DNA of 64,000 nt from Halovenus rubra (GTDB lineage Archaea > Halobacteriota > Halobacteria > Halobacteriales > Haloarculaceae), in NCBI RefSeq assembly GCF_026586665.1, contig NZ_JAODIY010000009.1, forward strand, positions 248,001-312,000, in the 5' to 3' direction. The notes under the pieces are model-generated. The model was not told the origin of the DNA, searched no databases, and saw nothing but the letters and a program-made list of their open reading frames with translations. Positions 62,108 to 64,000 of this stretch are shown piece by piece. A program made the translations under genes and the position numbers. Each line of letters begins with the position of its first letter. The stretch's first letter is position 1.

Positions 62108-63030
62108 TGTGGTAGTGGCACCTCGTAGTCAGCCGCCAGCTCCTCGAACTCGTCCCACTCTGGGAGCCGGTCGTCATCAACCTCGCCGCCCGTCTCGAGG
62201 TAGCGGAGCAAGGCGTCGATTTCGTCTTCGAGGCCATACTTCGCCGCCTGCTCTCGGAGGTCCGCCTCGTCGACGTCGACGTGGCTGAGTAGGAGGAGAC
62301 AGTACGAGCGGTGGCGGCTTCCGTCGTCGATCAACAGCGTGTGACAACACAGCTCCGCCGGCGAGACGGCGTCGATCTCCTCGGAGTAGATGTAGTATCG
62401 ATGGCCGGTGAGCAGGAACTGGAGGTCGAAGGCCGCGAATTGAGCGAGGCCAGTTTCGTGGAACGTCTCCGCGTCGATCTCCGTCTCGGTCTGAGCGAGG
62501 AATTCGTCGTAGTCTTCCCAGAGAATCGTGCCCTTCGGGGCGACGGCTTCGAGGCGGTGACGATGTAGATGATGTGCGAGTTCACGTGCGAACTTGTGGA
62601 GGCGGTCGAAATCGGCGTTGAAGTCATAGCAGCCGTCGGCCGTCCGGACGAGACCACGGTCACGAAACCGCTTGAGGACGCGGCTGACCGTGTTGCGGTA
62701 GTTGTCGCTCCGGGCGGCGATCTCGGAGACGGTTCGGGGCTTGTCGAGGTAGTACAGCACCTCGAGTGCTTTTCCGGTCAGCAGCCCGGGGAACTCGATG
62801 TGGGAGTGCTGGCGGACGAGGTCCCGATAGAGTTCGACGGCGCGAGCATCCGATGGGACGGCTCGTTTTCGACGGCCATCGCGTTCCGTGTAGACGAGCC
62901 CCTTCTCGACGAGGTCACCGACGGCACGAGAGAGATAGCTCTCGCTGTGGTCGAGCTTCGTCGCGAGTTCGGAGATCGTGTCGCCGCGGTCGACCGTTGC
63001 GAGGACTTCGAGTTCGATGCGCCGGAGCAC
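62104..63030 (-). CDS. Winged-helix protein, probable antitoxin/regulator of the nucleotidyltransferase
   Basis: The 308-residue protein (GTG start) has two winged helices: residues ~1-60 (TISELATKLDHSESYLSRAV with DLVEKGLVYTERDGRRKR) and ~85-140 (VSEIAARSDNYRNTVSRVLK). The C-terminal half is mixed alpha/beta (GTILWEDYDEFLAQTE; LQFLLTGHRYYIYSEEIDAV) and resembles AbiEi-like antitoxins, which bind DNA and counteract a nucleotidyltransferase toxin. It is upstream of and overlaps the toxin gene. TATAAATAA at 63056-63064 supports a leaderless start. Confidence 0.8.
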   Translation of the reverse strand: MLRRIELEVLATVDRGDTISELATKLDHSESYLSRAVGDLVEKGLVYTERDGRRKRAVPSDARAVELYRDLVRQHSHIEFPGLLTGKALEVLYYLDKPRTVSEIAARSDNYRNTVSRVLKRFRDRGLVRTADGCYDFNADFDRLHKFARELAHHLHRHRLEAVAPKGTILWEDYDEFLAQTETEIDAETFHETGLAQFAAFDLQFLLTGHRYYIYSEEIDAVSPAELCCHTLLIDDGSRHRSYCLLLLSHVDVDEADLREQAAKYGLEDEIDALLRYLETGGEVDDDRLPEWDEFEELAADYEVPLPQ

Positions 63031-63055
63031 AGTGTAACTCAGTACGAAACTACTG

Positions 63056-63064
63056 TATAAATAA
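63056..63064 (-). promoter_or_regulatory. TATA-like box of the nucleotidyltransferase operon
   Basis: TTATTTATA on the minus strand, 26-34 bases before the GTG at 63030. Confidence 0.5.
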
Positions 63065-63113
63065 GTTTCGAGTAATGTTACAGCTAGCAGGTGCGAGAAC
63101 CGTCTCCACCGAC

Positions 63114-63159
63114 TTAACCAACAAAGCTATGGACTCGTGGGTCGTGTTGGTTAACACGA
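63114..63159. promoter_or_regulatory. Nested inverted repeats before a small gene
   Basis: TTAACCAACA (63114-63123) and TGTTGGTTAA (63146-63155) are exact reverse complements. Overlapping them, TCGTGTT (63142-63148) pairs with AACACGA (63153-63159). The nest ends 9 bases before the ATG at 63169. It could be an operator or a leader RNA structure. Confidence 0.5.
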
Positions 63160-63168
63160 GAGTAGCCG

Positions 63169-63492
63169 ATGTCCTACGAACCCCCGACCCCACCGGCGAA
63201 CCTCCCGACGGAGATCGTCAACAGGCTCAACGAGTCAGACCCGGAGCAGCTCCGAGAAGTTGCGACGTACGCTGAGGCGCTCGCCGAGCATAAGGAACGA
63301 GAGGCCCGTCTCGAGAAGTCACCAGATCAAGAAGAGGTCGAAGAGCGACCAGATGATCTTCCGGACGACGTCCCTGCCAAAGCGACAATCACGATCAAGG
63401 AGATCAACGACAATCGCTACTACTACTGGCAGTGGCGGGAGGGAGAGAAGATTCGTTCTCAGTACAAGGGCCCGGCCGACCCGGACGAGTAA
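63169..63492 (+). CDS. Small acidic haloarchaeal protein of mobile regions
   Basis: The 107-residue soluble protein starts MSYEPPTPPANLPTEIVNRL. The N-terminal half is a charged helix (QLREVATYAEALAEHKEREA). The C-terminal part (ATITIKEINDNRYYYWQWRE with GEKIRSQYKGP) is a short beta domain seen in hypothetical proteins of haloarchaeal plasmids and islands. The function is unknown. It is divergent from the nucleotidyltransferase operon and preceded by nested inverted repeats. Confidence 0.7.
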   Translation: MSYEPPTPPANLPTEIVNRLNESDPEQLREVATYAEALAEHKEREARLEKSPDQEEVEERPDDLPDDVPAKATITIKEINDNRYYYWQWREGEKIRSQYKGPADPDE

Positions 63493-63563
63493 AACTCGAT
63501 GAGGGAGGACACCCACCCCCGCGTTTCCGTCGTTTCTCCACGACGGCGTAGGGAGAGGCTACG

Positions 63564-63586
63564 ATTAGTAGTAGGCAGTTACTAAT
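63564..63586. terminator. Hairpin between the small gene and the transposase remnant
   Basis: ATTAGTA (63564-63570) and TACTAAT (63580-63586) form a 7-bp stem with a 9-base loop; a second stem CCTAGA/TCTAGG lies at 63595-63611. These may end transcription of the small gene or belong to the insertion-sequence boundary. Confidence 0.3.
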
Positions 63587-63681
63587 TCTGTTGACCTAGA
63601 ACCAATCTAGGGATGAACCAACTTCTGGGGCGGTGTTCAGATAAGGATGGAAGAGTGAGACGTAGCGTTTTCTGAGTTATC

Positions 63682-64000
63682 ATGCCCGAAAACGCTCGCC
63701 TCAGCGGTAGTATCGACCAGATCGACTTAGAGTTTATTGAACACGAAGCGACACCGCGATTGCTGATGAAACTCAGTATTCAATTACATCTTGCTGGACT
63801 ATAGCTTTCGAATACTGTTTCTGTTCTTGAAATATTTGGTGTCGAACGTGCCCGCTCTACCGTTCACAACTGGGTTCACAAGGCAGATCTACAGCCCGAA
63901 GACGGACAAAATCCGGATCACATTGCGGTTGACGAGACTGTGATCCGACTCAATGACGAGCAGTACTAGCTGTACGCTGCTGTCGATCCTCAAACGAACG
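63682..64000 (+). mobile_element. IS6-family transposase, inactivated and cut by right edge
   Basis: The frame from ATG 63682 (MPENARLSGSIDQIDLEFIE) reads through a helix-turn-helix (ERARSTVHNWVHKADL) into the DDE start (HIAVDETVIRLNDEQY), typical of haloarchaeal IS6-family transposases. Two in-frame TAG stops interrupt it, at 63802-63804 (where Ser is expected, TCG to TAG) and just after NDEQY near 63967 (where Trp is expected, TGG to TAG). The copy is therefore dead unless suppressed. Its left end probably lies at about 63630-63650. Confidence 0.75.

Overview
The window is from a halophilic archaeon (class Halobacteria). The proteins are strongly acidic. Lipoproteins carry twin-arginine signals followed by a lipobox, and many genes have an A/T-rich box about 25 bases before the start codon with no leader. 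Marker genes are halorhodopsin, halobacterial methyl-accepting transducers, HalX response regulators, RibL, archaeal Elp3 and a GHMP-type shikimate kinase. Spot counts on single lines give about 53% G+C in ordinary stretches and 65-70% in a few blocks; this was not computed over the window. I do not name a genus.

Layout. 1-3400: a membrane protein cut by the left edge, a Tat-exported alpha/beta hydrolase with a PKD domain, and a winged-helix regulator. 3400-6230: a gene-poor, G+C-rich scar with two paralogous tiny acidic genes, each followed by two copies of a diverged ~0.1-0.2 kb repeat, a decayed nucleoside deoxyribosyltransferase and three tRNA-Leu-like 3' ends. 6660-11400: halorhodopsin, divergent from a transducer and a lipid-anchored solute-binding protein whose genes overlap. 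11400-15400: nrdR-nrdA-nrdB; NrdB has Phe at the radical site, as in class Ic. 15600-25150: a second transducer, an MFS carrier, a calcium-repeat metalloprotease, an enolase-superfamily protein, gene remnants and a MacB-type ABC pair. 25340-40160: LarA-type protein, Dna2-like nuclease-helicase, surface proteins, Elp3, a HalX regulator with a KaiC-like partner, RibL with a JAMM protease, a DHH phosphoesterase, and an exported phospholipase D-like protein. 40600-48630: PadR regulator, glpA-glpB without glpC, an orphan ABC ATPase, a thiolase lacking its nucleophilic Cys with its DUF35 partner, shikimate kinase and chorismate mutase.

48630-64000 is accessory DNA. Its centre is a divergent pair. 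One gene encodes a 1381-residue protein with three tandem PQQ-type beta-propellers, winged-helix-like C-terminal segments and no export signal. The other encodes a 1247-residue winged-helix/FilR1-like, P-loop NTPase and TPR protein. Around them lie a propeller remnant, lipoproteins, a 46-base duplication of a gene end, twin hairpins, a nucleotidyltransferase/winged-helix pair that resembles a type IV toxin-antitoxin system, and a dead transposase at the right edge.

Working together: the overlapping transducer and binding protein probably sense one nutrient; nrdR-A-B supplies and controls deoxynucleotides; RibL and JAMM, the response regulator and KaiC-like ATPase, thiolase and DUF35, and shikimate kinase and chorismate mutase are translationally coupled pairs. 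The propeller/NTPase pair is the best candidate for an undescribed system.
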